Origin: Bdellovibrio sp. ArHS
Lineage (GTDB): Bacteria; Bdellovibrionota; Bdellovibrionia; Bdellovibrionales; Bdellovibrionaceae
Direction of reading: 5' to 3'
Assembly: GCF_000786105.1 (NCBI RefSeq)
Contig: NZ_JTEV01000025.1
Location: 1 to 64,000 of the forward strand
Length of the DNA stretch: 64,000 nucleotides
Shown here piece by piece: positions 7,782 through 16,269 of the stretch (the first letter of the stretch is position 1; the number at the start of each line of letters is the position of its first letter). The translations under genes and the position numbers were made by a program. A model generated the notes under the pieces. It worked only from the letters and a program-made list of their open reading frames with translations, ran no database searches and had not been told where the DNA came from.

Positions 7782-8756
7782 ATGATGCAGTGGGAGACTC
7801 TGATTCGGGAAACTGTTCAACTGGGCGGCCAGTTGGTTTTTCTGAGCGATAAAGCTCCTGCCGATCAAGATAAGTACTTCGAGGCACTCCGAACTCATTT
7901 TAATTATGGGATTTCTTTTGTGAAGCGTTCGGTGGCGGACTTTCAGTCTGCGATCTTTCGCACCAGAGCCGCGGACCTGGTTTTATTTTTCGACACACAG
8001 GTCGAGTTTATCGATTCGTTGAACTCAGTCCTTCAGGGCCAACGCTTGGTTCTGGCCAAGGGGTCTTTTGTTAAAACACCCTTTGTTGATTTCGTCTGGT
8101 CTGGGGTCAGTCTTAAAGAGTGGACGCAAGTTCTTGAAAGCTTAAAGCAGAATTGGCAGCAGACAGCGGGCTTACCTCAGTACTCGGAGGCGCTGCAGTC
8201 TCCGTGTTTATTTTTGGATCGAGACGATGTCGTCGTTAAAAATGTTCCCTACAACAAAGCGGCGGATAAAGTGCAACTGCTGCCCGGAATTGGGGAGCTG
8301 ATTAACTCTGCTCATAGCAAAGGGTACTGGGTGGCTCTGGTCACGAATCAGTCTGGGTTGGGGCGTGGCTGGATTTCCTGGAAAGAATATCAAGCTGTCC
8401 ATCAGCAGATGCTTTCTTTATTAGCGGCACAAGGTGCTTGGATTGATGAATGTGTGTGGTCCGGGTTTATTGAAGAAGGCGCCCCTGTGGGAAATCTGTA
8501 TGCCAGTCTTCGCAAGCCGCGTGCGGGAATGCTGCAAATGGTGCATGAGAAACTTCACGTTAGAATGGAAAATTCTATCCTTGTGGGGGACAGTGCTTCG
8601 GACATCATCGCGGGATTTTCAGCTGGCGTGGGGCGTCTGTATTTGCTGTCATCCGATAAGCTCAACAAGGAAAAAGAAAGTCTGGAAGCCTTCAAGAGAC
8701 AAGACCCACGTCTTCAGTACGAGTGGGCACAGAACTTTTCCGATGTGATTTTGTAG
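7782..8756 (+). CDS. HAD-IIIA (GmhB-like) phosphatase with an extra N-terminal domain
   Basis: The C-terminal 190 residues are a HAD phosphatase of the histidinol/heptose bisphosphate group. Motif I is FLDRDDVV (nucleophile and acid/base Asp), motif II is VALVTNQSG, the motif III basic residue lies in LRKPRAGM, and motif IV is VGDSASDI. The Cys zinc loop of classical GmhB is not seen. The first 140 residues form a separate alpha/beta region I do not recognise. GAGGG at 7769-7773 supports ATG 7782; an upstream in-frame ATG at 7755 has no SD. The position beside kdsA, manC and wbpE-like genes fits a role in heptose or nucleotide-sugar synthesis, by inference. Confidence 0.7.
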   Translation: MMQWETLIRETVQLGGQLVFLSDKAPADQDKYFEALRTHFNYGISFVKRSVADFQSAIFRTRAADLVLFFDTQVEFIDSLNSVLQGQRLVLAKGSFVKTPFVDFVWSGVSLKEWTQVLESLKQNWQQTAGLPQYSEALQSPCLFLDRDDVVVKNVPYNKAADKVQLLPGIGELINSAHSKGYWVALVTNQSGLGRGWISWKEYQAVHQQMLSLLAAQGAWIDECVWSGFIEEGAPVGNLYASLRKPRAGMLQMVHEKLHVRMENSILVGDSASDIIAGFSAGVGRLYLLSSDKLNKEKESLEAFKRQDPRLQYEWAQNFSDVIL

Positions 8757-9752
8757 TTAGCTTTCCTGCTCGATTTCTTTTGCTTCTACACGATCTTTAC
8801 GGCGTAGGTAAAAGAACGCGCCACCCAGACTTAGCACAAAGGTTCCCACCTGATAGGCGGTGATGACGGTCGGGCCCAGTTCAATCTGGCGGCCGACGTA
8901 AAGGTTGAACAAGAAATAGAAGGCGGCCTGACCGACGCCGACTCCGGCTGGAGAGATGGGGATGGCCGTCGCCATGAAGCCCAGAGGTGCCACAAGAAAA
9001 TAAGTTCTGGCCGCCACATCATCGAAACCAGCCATTTGCCCGGCCAAATACAAAAAGATGATGGCACATGCTTGCGAGACGAGACTCATCATAATGACCG
9101 CCATAAAGCGTTTTCCGTCCTTCCCGTAAAGATGCATGCTTTCATAAAGTTTCAAAAACTTTTCAGATAAGGGAAGTCTGTGAATGCCTTTTTTAATGGC
9201 GCCCGAATCGTAAAGTTTGACGGAAAAAATAAGACTTAGGGCGATTAAAAAAGCCGCGAACAAGGCGCAGATAAAATAAAACAATGTGAGAAGGGCCGGA
9301 GTCTGAACGATGTGGTGCAGATCGTAGATCATGACCAACAAAGCCAGCAGGATCATCGCAAATAAACCCAACACGCGATCCATAAGGACACTGGTGACGG
9401 CCACGACTTTGCTGCCGGGATTTTCTCGGGTGAAATAATAGGCCTTGATGACGTCGCCACCAACCCCGCCGGGCATGGCGAAGTTAAAAAATGCACCAAT
9501 CAAAGTCAGTTTAAATACCGGCCACGAGCGCGCCGGCAAGCCTTGCGAGCGAATCAGGATGCGCCAACGTTCACTGGCGAAAAAAATATTAAGCGTCACA
9601 AGCAACAAAGCTGTCGCCGCCGCCCAAGGGGTCAGAAGATTCTTGAGTGCAGCAAAGTTTAGTTTTCCGGATTGGATCAGCCAAAAAATAATCGCCGCAG
9701 AAAAGGCGATTTTTAAAGACTGAACCAGAAGCTTTTTTGTGTGCTTAACCAT
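8757..9752 (-). CDS. Lysylphosphatidylglycerol-synthase-type membrane protein (UPF0104/YbhN-like)
   Basis: A 331-residue inner-membrane protein with about eight hydrophobic segments. PGGVGGDVIKAYYF and AIPISPAGVGVGQAAFYFLF are the conserved blocks of the LPG_synthase_TM/AglD/YbhN family. Members act as flippases or lipid-linked transport factors; the substrate here is unknown. It lies 36 bases after kdsA on the same strand and probably belongs to the wbpE-kdsA operon, so a role in surface glycan or lipid A precursor handling is inferred. It converges with the HAD gene with no gap. Confidence 0.8.
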   Translation of the reverse strand: MVKHTKKLLVQSLKIAFSAAIIFWLIQSGKLNFAALKNLLTPWAAATALLLVTLNIFFASERWRILIRSQGLPARSWPVFKLTLIGAFFNFAMPGGVGGDVIKAYYFTRENPGSKVVAVTSVLMDRVLGLFAMILLALLVMIYDLHHIVQTPALLTLFYFICALFAAFLIALSLIFSVKLYDSGAIKKGIHRLPLSEKFLKLYESMHLYGKDGKRFMAVIMMSLVSQACAIIFLYLAGQMAGFDDVAARTYFLVAPLGFMATAIPISPAGVGVGQAAFYFLFNLYVGRQIELGPTVITAYQVGTFVLSLGGAFFYLRRKDRVEAKEIEQES

Positions 9753-9788
9753 GGTTCAGTCTTACTTGAATTCAGGAAGGAACTCTAC

Positions 9789-10640
9789 TTAGAAATGAGT
9801 CGTCCAGATTTTTTTAAGATTTGTTAAAACCGTTTCAAGGTTCTTAAGTGGTAATGATGTCGGACCATCACACAAAGCCTTTTCAGGATTTGGATGAGTC
9901 TCTAAGAAGATGCCATCAACTCCCACCGCCATTGCTGCGCGAGCCAGCGGCCATACCATGTCGCCACGACCCCCGCTGCTTTCACCTGTTGCGCCCGGCA
10001 ACTGCGTGGAGTGAGTGCAGTCCATAATCACCGGGAAGCCCAAGCGGCGCATTTCCACAAGGCCTGTCATGTCGTTAATAAGGCGGTTGTAACCAAAGGT
10101 CGTTCCGCGCTCGCAAAGAAGGATTTTATCATTTCCGGCATTCACAGCTTTTTGGGCAATGGCTTTCATATCCCACGGAGCCAGGAACTGCCCCTTCTTG
10201 ATATGAATCACTTTGCCCGTTTTCGCTGTTTCCACAAGCAAATCGGTTTGCCGAGAAAGGAAGGCAGGAATTTGCAGGACATCTGCCACTTCCGCAGTTT
10301 CTTTCACCTGAATTGTTTCATGGACGTCTGTCAAAAGTGCGCATCCCAATTCGCCTTTGATTTTCTCAAGGCTTTTCAGCGCCGAATTCACACCGGGGCC
10401 GCGGAAGCTGGAAGCGCTTTGACGGTTGGCTTTGTCAAAAGAGCATTTTAAAATCCACGGGATGCCCAAAGCTTTTGTGATTCTTTGGATTTCTTTTCCC
10501 GTTTCCAGAACCATGCCTTCATCTTCGATGATATCCGGACCGGCAAACAAAACAAAATTTTTGCCGTCACCCCAAGTGATTGTCTCGCTGCCGTTTTTTA
10601 GTACGACAGGTTTATTCAAAGGACCAAAACCTGTATTCAT
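9789..10640 (-). CDS. kdsA: 3-deoxy-8-phosphooctulonate synthase (KDO-8-P synthase)
   Basis: Condenses phosphoenolpyruvate with arabinose-5-phosphate to give KDO-8-phosphate for the LPS inner core. The 283-residue TIM barrel carries KCSFDKANRQSASSFRGPG, TDVHE, IPAFLSRQTDL, HIKKGQFLAPWDM and LETHPNPEKALCDGP. It resembles the metal-dependent class (LPG-x-G-x-SGG after THSTQ), and the His, Glu and Asp metal ligands are present. However, the position normally Cys (metal type, AGPC) or Asn (E. coli type) is Asp36 in AGPDIIED. ATG overlaps the upstream stop by one base (TAATG) with AGGGG before it, so translation is coupled. Confidence 0.93.
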   Translation of the reverse strand: MNTGFGPLNKPVVLKNGSETITWGDGKNFVLFAGPDIIEDEGMVLETGKEIQRITKALGIPWILKCSFDKANRQSASSFRGPGVNSALKSLEKIKGELGCALLTDVHETIQVKETAEVADVLQIPAFLSRQTDLLVETAKTGKVIHIKKGQFLAPWDMKAIAQKAVNAGNDKILLCERGTTFGYNRLINDMTGLVEMRRLGFPVIMDCTHSTQLPGATGESSGGRGDMVWPLARAAMAVGVDGIFLETHPNPEKALCDGPTSLPLKNLETVLTNLKKIWTTHF

Positions 10641-11749
10641 TAGAACGCCCCTTTTACTGCTGCGATAATTTTATCTTGAGTGGCATTGTCCATATCGGGA
10701 TACATTGGCAAGCTGATCACATGTTCTGCCGCCCAACGCGCCATTGGCAATTCCTGTTTTGGATCGGCCGTGTGCTCTTTGTACCAAGGTTGGTCCGGCA
10801 TGATGCGTGGATAGTGAACCGAAGTTGGAACGCCAGCATCGGTCATTTTCTTTTGGAAAGCCGCACGATCCTTCACCGTCAAAGTGTACTGAGCCCATGC
10901 TGATTTGTTATGAGATTCTACAAAAGGAGTTGAGAAGCCATCTGCCTTGATGGAAGAGAAAGCGTCATTGTAGCGATCAGCAACACGCTGACGTTGTTCC
11001 AGTTCCCAATCATATCTTTCCATTTTTGCAAGAAGAATAGCACATTGGATTGTATCCAAGCGGCCATTGATGCCCAGGCGAGTGTGGTAGTAGCGTGATT
11101 CAGAACCGTGTTCGCGGATTTCTTTGATGATCTTGGCAAGATTATCATCATTGGTGAAGATCGCTCCACCATCGCCGTAGCAACCCAAAGGTTTTGCCGG
11201 GAAGAAGCTGGTTCCTGTCGCTGTCGTGAAGCTGCCGCTGCGCTTGTCTTTGTAGCGTGCACCGAAGCTTTGAGCCGCATCTTCGATCACAGCCAAGTTG
11301 TGCTTCTTCGCGATCTCGTTGATTTTTTCCATCTCAGGGATTTGACCGTACAATGAAACCGGCATGATCGCTTTGGTGCGCGGAGTGATTGCGGCTTCGA
11401 TTTTGTTGACATCGATATTGAAAGTTTTCGGATCGATATCTACGTAGATAGGTTTTGCACCGGCAAGAACGATGGTTTCCGCCGTCGCGATGAAAGAAAA
11501 GGCTGTGGTAATGACTTCGTCACCTTGACCGATGCCCAAGGCCATCAACGGAACCCATAAAGCGTCTGTCCCATTGGCAATAGTCAGACAGTGTTTCACG
11601 CCCACATATTTTGCGAGTGTTTGTTCAAGCTCAACAACCTCAGGGCCGTTGACGTAAGCGCCATGATCCAGAACTTTTTGAATGCGAGCATCGATATTGG
11701 TTTTTAAAGCCTTGTACTGAGACTTAAGATCGATAAAAGGAATAGACAT
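10640..11749 (-). CDS. wbpE: WbpE-like sugar aminotransferase (DegT/DnrJ/EryC1/StrS)
   Basis: A PLP-dependent aminotransferase acting on a UDP-3-keto sugar; it looks closest to WbpE, which makes UDP-2-acetamido-3-amino-glucuronate for O-antigen. Seen: FIDLKSQY at the N-terminus, ANGTDAL, VIEDAAQSFGA, and TSFFPAKPLGCYGDGGAIFT with the Schiff-base Lys, all nearly identical in pattern to WbpE from memory. The longest frame starts at 11827, but GGAGG lies 8 bases before ATG 11749 and the family begins at FIDL, so 11749 is chosen (369 residues). It is first in an operon with kdsA and the LPG-synthase-type gene. Confidence 0.85.
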   Translation of the reverse strand: MSIPFIDLKSQYKALKTNIDARIQKVLDHGAYVNGPEVVELEQTLAKYVGVKHCLTIANGTDALWVPLMALGIGQGDEVITTAFSFIATAETIVLAGAKPIYVDIDPKTFNIDVNKIEAAITPRTKAIMPVSLYGQIPEMEKINEIAKKHNLAVIEDAAQSFGARYKDKRSGSFTTATGTSFFPAKPLGCYGDGGAIFTNDDNLAKIIKEIREHGSESRYYHTRLGINGRLDTIQCAILLAKMERYDWELEQRQRVADRYNDAFSSIKADGFSTPFVESHNKSAWAQYTLTVKDRAAFQKKMTDAGVPTSVHYPRIMPDQPWYKEHTADPKQELPMARWAAEHVISLPMYPDMDNATQDKIIAAVKGAF

Positions 11750-12094
11750 TAAAGAGCCTCCAAAATTGCTAGAACCCATTTCACGCAAACCAATTCTTGT
11801 CCCGCTTTTATCGTTATACGACATCACGGGTTTCGTCCGCGCGGTCTTGAATTTGACCTGTTGGAATGGGTCTTCTTTTGTGAAAAAGTATCCTCCTCTT
11901 CGAATGAAAAGTCCATGGAGACAAGGATTTACGGCTTTGGGTCGAGAGCATTTTAGTCCACTGTGGTGAAGAAGCTACGGGGGCTGTTTACAAAAGGACT
12001 CAGTTTTATGACCAAATGCCCCAAATCTGTGACTATAATTACGCACTTACGGGGTTTAGTGATATAGATTGTGAACTTGGTTCGGAGGTAAGTT
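11750..12094. other. Divergent intergenic region between wbpE and manC
   Basis: 345 bases without a convincing gene. It must hold the promoters for the leftward wbpE-kdsA operon and the rightward manC. A perfect TATAAT is present for manC at 12034-12039. A leftward TATAAC-like box reads from 11812-11817. No inverted repeat of note was seen. Confidence 0.6.
12011..12046 (+). promoter_or_regulatory. Candidate sigma-70-type promoter of manC
   Basis: Consensus -10 TATAAT at 12034-12039, preceded by TGAC. The -35 region (ACCAAA, 17 bases upstream) is poor. The predicted transcript start, near 12046, leaves a leader of about 49 bases with GGAGG at 12084-12088. Confidence 0.45.
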
Positions 12095-13471
12095 TTGATC
12101 CCGGTTATACTCTCTGGGGGCAGCGGAACACGCTTGTGGCCCGTTTCTCGCCAGCATATGCCTAAACAATTTTCAGAGATTTTTGATCAGCCATTGCAGA
12201 CTATGACCCTGCAAAGATGCTTGAAGCTGGGGACGCCATGGATTGTAACCTCCAAGGCGTTGGAAACTTTGACTGAACTGAATCTAAAACAGAATGGCGC
12301 GACGTCAGTTCAAGTCGTTTATGAGCCCGTGGGCAAGAACACGGCGCCGGCGATAGCGGCACTTTGTCATTTGTTAGCCAAGAAAGGCTTTCAAGAAGAA
12401 ATCGTCGCCATTTTTCCTTCAGATCATTTGATTGCGGAAGAAGCTCTTTTCCTAGAGGTTGTATCCTTCGCACAAAAAGTGGCTGAAGAAAATCGGGTCG
12501 TGACATTAGGGATTACGCCATCTTATCCGGAAACAGGGTACGGCTATATCCAGACTCGGGCGGTGAGCCTGAAGGAACAAGGATCATTGAAGGCCTATTC
12601 CGTCGTTAAGTTTCATGAAAAGCCGGACTTACAGAAAGCCAAAGAGTTTATTGCTCAGGGCAGTTTCAGTTGGAATGCGGGGATCTTTGTATTTAAAGTT
12701 TCTCATCTGATCAGCCTGTTTGAAAAACATCAGCCTGAAATGTGGCAACACATTGCCAAGCTCCAAGAGGATGCGGGAAATTTGGCTGAGATCTATTCCA
12801 AGGTTCAAAGTATTTCGATCGACTATGCGATCATGGAAAAGTTAGGCGGCGACGAATTGGCCTGCATTCCCGCTGAGTTCGGTTGGAGTGATGTCGGTTC
12901 CTGGGACGCCGTTTCGTCTTTGCGAAGAAGTCACGAAATGATCAATATCAAAGGCCACAACAATTTTGTTTTTGGACCGGCGGAAAAAAATTATTCGTTG
13001 GTAGGGTTGGATGACGTTATCGTCGTCGATACAAAAGACGCTTTAATGCTCGTTAAAAAAGGTCTGTCCCAGGATGTGCGTCACGTTGTTGAGGCGCTGA
13101 CTCAACATAAATCGTCTTTGGTGAAAGATCACGTTTTTGAGTATCGCCCCTGGGGTTATTTTGAAATTCTAAAGGATACGCCGCATTTCAAATCCAAGGT
13201 GATTCGCGTGAATCCTCACTCGCAGATATCGTATCAGTCGCATGCGAAAAGAGAAGAGCATTGGACGATTACAGTGGGTTCTGGCGAAGTGGTCTTGAAT
13301 GACGAGACTATCCCCGTGAAGGCGGGCTCTCATATTCACATTCCGTTGGGCGCAAAACATCGTATTCGCAATAACACGAATGAGATGTTGGAATTTGTCG
13401 AAGTGCAATTAGGCAGTTATTTTGGCGAAGACGATATCATTCGCTATCAAGACGACTATAAAAGATCTTAA
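12095..13471 (+). CDS. manC: Bifunctional mannose-1-phosphate guanylyltransferase / mannose-6-phosphate isomerase
   Basis: Makes GDP-mannose from mannose-1-phosphate, and the C-terminal half isomerises fructose-6-phosphate to mannose-6-phosphate. The nucleotidyltransferase domain (about 1-340) opens with ILSGGSGTRLWPVSR and PKQF. The type II PMI cupin domain (about 345-458) has RPWGYFEIL, the metal-binding QSHAKREEHW, and HIPLGAKHRI. The 458-residue length is typical of AlgA/ManC. The start is TTG: GGAGG at 12084-12088 is 6 bases upstream and the protein begins exactly at IPVILSGG. A perfect terminator follows. It belongs functionally with the divergent surface-sugar operon. Confidence 0.93.
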   Translation: MIPVILSGGSGTRLWPVSRQHMPKQFSEIFDQPLQTMTLQRCLKLGTPWIVTSKALETLTELNLKQNGATSVQVVYEPVGKNTAPAIAALCHLLAKKGFQEEIVAIFPSDHLIAEEALFLEVVSFAQKVAEENRVVTLGITPSYPETGYGYIQTRAVSLKEQGSLKAYSVVKFHEKPDLQKAKEFIAQGSFSWNAGIFVFKVSHLISLFEKHQPEMWQHIAKLQEDAGNLAEIYSKVQSISIDYAIMEKLGGDELACIPAEFGWSDVGSWDAVSSLRRSHEMINIKGHNNFVFGPAEKNYSLVGLDDVIVVDTKDALMLVKKGLSQDVRHVVEALTQHKSSLVKDHVFEYRPWGYFEILKDTPHFKSKVIRVNPHSQISYQSHAKREEHWTITVGSGEVVLNDETIPVKAGSHIHIPLGAKHRIRNNTNEMLEFVEVQLGSYFGEDDIIRYQDDYKRS

Positions 13472-13472
13472 A

Positions 13473-13505
13473 TAAAAAAGGGATGCCTGGAGCATCCCTT
13501 TTTTA
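13473..13505. terminator. Bidirectional terminator between manC and the L,D-transpeptidase gene
   Basis: Perfect 14-bp arms, TAAAAAAGGGATGC (13473-13486) and GCATCCCTTTTTTA (13492-13505), with loop CTGGA. A-tracts and T-tracts make it work on both strands between convergent genes. Confidence 0.92.
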
Positions 13506-13522
13506 TTTCTTTAATCTTTGGA

Positions 13523-14434
13523 TTACTTCTGTTCCGCCTGAGCCGGACTGGCAATCTGTTCACGGGGAGCCGCAGTTGGCACTGGTACGTTTGCCACTTC
13601 GCCCACGGATTCGGGTTTTACCGCAGATGTCGTCAGCGGAGCTCCGCCATTGCGAATAGACTCTTCTTCGCCAGGTAAATCAATATCTTCGTCGTCATCG
13701 TGATGATCTACTTCTTGCAAAGTCGGATTTTTACTGGAGGCTTTGATCAAGTCTGCGTGATAAGCGTAAATGACTCCGCCTTCTTTAAAGTTATTTAGCA
13801 TTTTCGGAAGAATTCCGGGAGCCACTGCCGGGCAACCCCAACTGCGTCCCAAGCGACCTTGTGATTTTACGAAGTCTTCAGAGACGTAGTCCGCCGCATG
13901 CATAACGATGTCGCGCTCAGCGGCCTTGTTGTTACTGGATTCTAAACCGTAAAGGTTCAGTGATTCACCGTGAGAACCATAGTAAGTCGTTCCGCCAAGG
14001 TAGAAGCCCAGCGATGACATTTTGGATCCATCAATATTGGAGAATTTGGAGGCGACTTTAACTCCAGAACCTTTGCCGTGGGCGACAAAGTGCTTGGACA
14101 CCGCGCCCGTTTTAAGATTCAAAACGAACAAGCGACGTTCGCTAGAGGGCAACGAAAAGTCGATGATCGCCGCCATATTACTATTTTTAATGGTGACTTC
14201 TTTATCCGCCATGTAGGCGCGGCTTCTTTCGCGGACTTTGCCACGAACCCGAACGGTTTTTCCGCCATTCACCTCCAGAAACTCGAAGGTTCTTTGCAAA
14301 GCGGCTTCTGGCACTCCTTGCTTTTTAAAGACGTCGTACAGGGGGACATCCTTGATTTTAACGTCATAGAGACTGCCTGCCCAGCTTTGGAGGCTCAGGA
14401 ACGTGAACGATATGAGGCTTAGGGTTTTCAACAT
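13523..14434 (-). CDS. Secreted murein L,D-transpeptidase-like protein (YkuD_2 type)
   Basis: A periplasmic peptidoglycan enzyme candidate. The signal peptide covers residues 1-19 (ending SWA-G). The catalytic region has IVMHAADYVSEDF followed by GRSWGCPAV, the His and SxGCPA nucleophile Cys motif of the murein L,D-transpeptidase catalytic domain family, which in Gram-negatives is often recovered as a short form of YkuD. The last 75 residues are a low-complexity tail rich in Asp, Glu, Pro and Ala. Bdellovibrio-type predators modify both their own and prey walls with such enzymes, so either target is possible. Confidence 0.82.
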   Translation of the reverse strand: MLKTLSLISFTFLSLQSWAGSLYDVKIKDVPLYDVFKKQGVPEAALQRTFEFLEVNGGKTVRVRGKVRERSRAYMADKEVTIKNSNMAAIIDFSLPSSERRLFVLNLKTGAVSKHFVAHGKGSGVKVASKFSNIDGSKMSSLGFYLGGTTYYGSHGESLNLYGLESSNNKAAERDIVMHAADYVSEDFVKSQGRLGRSWGCPAVAPGILPKMLNNFKEGGVIYAYHADLIKASSKNPTLQEVDHHDDDEDIDLPGEEESIRNGGAPLTTSAVKPESVGEVANVPVPTAAPREQIASPAQAEQK

Positions 14435-14747
14435 GAAGGCATTCCTTATTCAGTAAAATTCCGTCGTCGCGACTAGCAATACAAGGGATGTGCCAGGGAA
14501 TATCGGGAGCCAGAAGAAAATGGTAGGGCTTTCGCCGCTAGCGAAGGGCTTCGCAGTGACCCTCTACGGCGCTGATGCCAATAAGTTTTACACCCGCTTA
14601 GGGATAGGCCCCGGGCGGGTTTCTTAAGAGCCAGAAATCTAAAAGGTCTGTTATTTAATCTACTTTGCCCGAATGAAAATGGACCAAATACAAATCTCTC
14701 AAGTAGATTCCCGGCTGTTGGATTACAAAAAACAGGGTGGGTGACTG
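14435..14747 (+). other. Intergenic region with a possible structured RNA
   Basis: 313 bases between divergent genes. On the + strand are CTTTCGC-CGCTA-GCGAAGG (a stem within 14529-14550), GGC-GCTGAT-GCC near 14570-14580, and ACCCGC (14592-14597) with GCGGGT (14615-14620) followed by TTTCTT, which could be a terminator or attenuator. No ORF is convincing. No known riboswitch consensus was recognised. Confidence 0.35.
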
Positions 14748-15323
14748 ATGGCTATTTTTAAGAAGACGCTGATATCGGCGTTTATTGCGGTCCATTTGAC
14801 GATGCTTGTGACGGCGGGTTTGCCGGATCGAAGTGCGGTGGGAGATCGGATCTTAAAATCCTTGGCGCGCTATCAAATATTTTTTGCGCTTGATCAACCT
14901 TGGAGCATGTTTGCGCCGAATCCTTCGGCGGTGAATTCTTATCTGACGGCGGAAATCCATTTTAAAGATGGGTCTTCTGAGAAGTGGACCTTTCCGCGTG
15001 CCTCGCAGATGGACAGTTTTGACCGCTTCACCTCCGGGGAAAGATTCAGAAAGTTTCAGCAGGACAACTTGGTGCCCTTAGAGAAGACGCCGCTTTGGGC
15101 AGATCTGGCTAAGTACGTGGCGCGGGAAGTGAATAAGATAGAAAGAAACGGACGGGGGCGTGAAATCGAAAATCTTGAATTCATTCGCCATCACAACATT
15201 GTTGCCGCGCCGACCAAAGTTTTTGTTCCGCACGGCACCCTCAGCAAGGATTTTTCTTCCGAAAACGTTTTCAAATTTAAACCCAATGAGCAGGTTCGTC
15301 ATGAAGCTAACAACAATCGCTAA
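14748..15323 (+). CDS. Membrane-anchored partner of an HTTM protein
   Basis: A 191-residue protein with one hydrophobic N-terminal segment (about residues 5-24) followed by a soluble, probably periplasmic part. The block DQPWSMFAPNPS is a feature I associate with proteins encoded beside HTTM (vitamin-K-dependent-carboxylase-like) genes. No activity is known. It overlaps the next gene by 23 bases, so the two are translationally coupled. A GGGTGG sequence just upstream of ATG 14748 is a fair SD. Confidence 0.55.
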   Translation: MAIFKKTLISAFIAVHLTMLVTAGLPDRSAVGDRILKSLARYQIFFALDQPWSMFAPNPSAVNSYLTAEIHFKDGSSEKWTFPRASQMDSFDRFTSGERFRKFQQDNLVPLEKTPLWADLAKYVAREVNKIERNGRGREIENLEFIRHHNIVAAPTKVFVPHGTLSKDFSSENVFKFKPNEQVRHEANNNR

Positions 15324-16269
15324 GTCTTTGAACGAATTTTTCTTCAAACCTCAACCCGTGCACAGTGTGGCTCTTTTGCGAATCGCTTTTGGAGTCATTT
15401 TACTTATCAACTGGTTCATGATGTGGAGCCATCTCGATATTTTCTGGGGCGTGGATGGCATTTTAAGTATGGAGACCGCGCTGAAATTCAGTCACGGATA
15501 CCGCTTCAATCTTTTTGAGTTGTTCCCGAATCAACAAGGTGTCGCCGTTTTCCTGGCTCTTTTAAACTTGCTCGGTGTTTTAGGAATGCTTTTCGGGTGT
15601 TTCACCAGGACATCCATGGCTTTGGCCTTTTTTACGTTGTTGTCGTTTCACAACCGCAATATTTTTGTTCTGAATAGTTCAGATGTGGTCGTGCGAAATT
15701 TTCTTTTCCTTCTTTTTTTCACGCCGGCGGGTGCCTTGTACTCTGTCGACCGCTGGTGGCAGATAAAGCGCAAGAAGATCGCCAAAGAAGATATTCCCGA
15801 GCATGCCCCGTGGGCTTTGCGACTGATGCAGATCCAGTTCAGTCTTATCTATATCGCTACGGTCATGTTTAAAATGAAAGGCTCGTTGTGGGCTGACGGG
15901 ACAGCGGTTTACATTGCGACCCGTCTGGATGAATTTATGCGGGTTCCGTTGCCAATTTTAAATAACCTTGTGGTGATCAAGTTTTTAACTTGGTCGACTT
16001 TGGCCATAGAGCTTGCCTTGGGAACTTTGGTTTGGATTCGGGAATTTCGCTATTGGGTGCTGTTGGCGGGAATCGCGTTGCATCTGGGTATTGAGATTTC
16101 CATGAGCATCCCACTTTTTGAGTGGGTGATGATCGCAGGAATGATCTGTATGGTGGACTCTCGAGATATTCAAGCGGTGCTGGAATCCTTCAAGAAGGGG
16201 ACTTTGCTGGCAAAGTTCCACCTTCCGCGTGGTTTCATAAAAACGGCTAAAGCGAATATTCGTGGATAA
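15301..16269 (+). CDS. HTTM-domain membrane protein
   Basis: A 322-residue polytopic protein of the HTTM group (horizontally transferred transmembrane domain, related to vitamin-K-dependent gamma-carboxylase). It has SVALLRIAFGVILLINWFMM, several later helices, HNRNIFVLNSSDVVVRN, which resembles the family's conserved asparagine-rich loop, and FTPAGALYSVDRWW. Carboxylase activity is not implied. ATG 15301 inside the end of the upstream gene is chosen; the longer frame from 15160 has no SD and runs in the shadow of the upstream gene. The last 23 bases overlap the convergent acyl-CoA dehydrogenase. Confidence 0.75.
   Translation: MKLTTIAKSLNEFFFKPQPVHSVALLRIAFGVILLINWFMMWSHLDIFWGVDGILSMETALKFSHGYRFNLFELFPNQQGVAVFLALLNLLGVLGMLFGCFTRTSMALAFFTLLSFHNRNIFVLNSSDVVVRNFLFLLFFTPAGALYSVDRWWQIKRKKIAKEDIPEHAPWALRLMQIQFSLIYIATVMFKMKGSLWADGTAVYIATRLDEFMRVPLPILNNLVVIKFLTWSTLAIELALGTLVWIREFRYWVLLAGIALHLGIEISMSIPLFEWVMIAGMICMVDSRDIQAVLESFKKGTLLAKFHLPRGFIKTAKANIRG

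Noticed and set aside
13570-13595. TTGGCAC...TTGC sigma-54 promoter-like match
   Set aside because: The spacing between the two boxes is too long and it lies inside the L,D-transpeptidase coding region.
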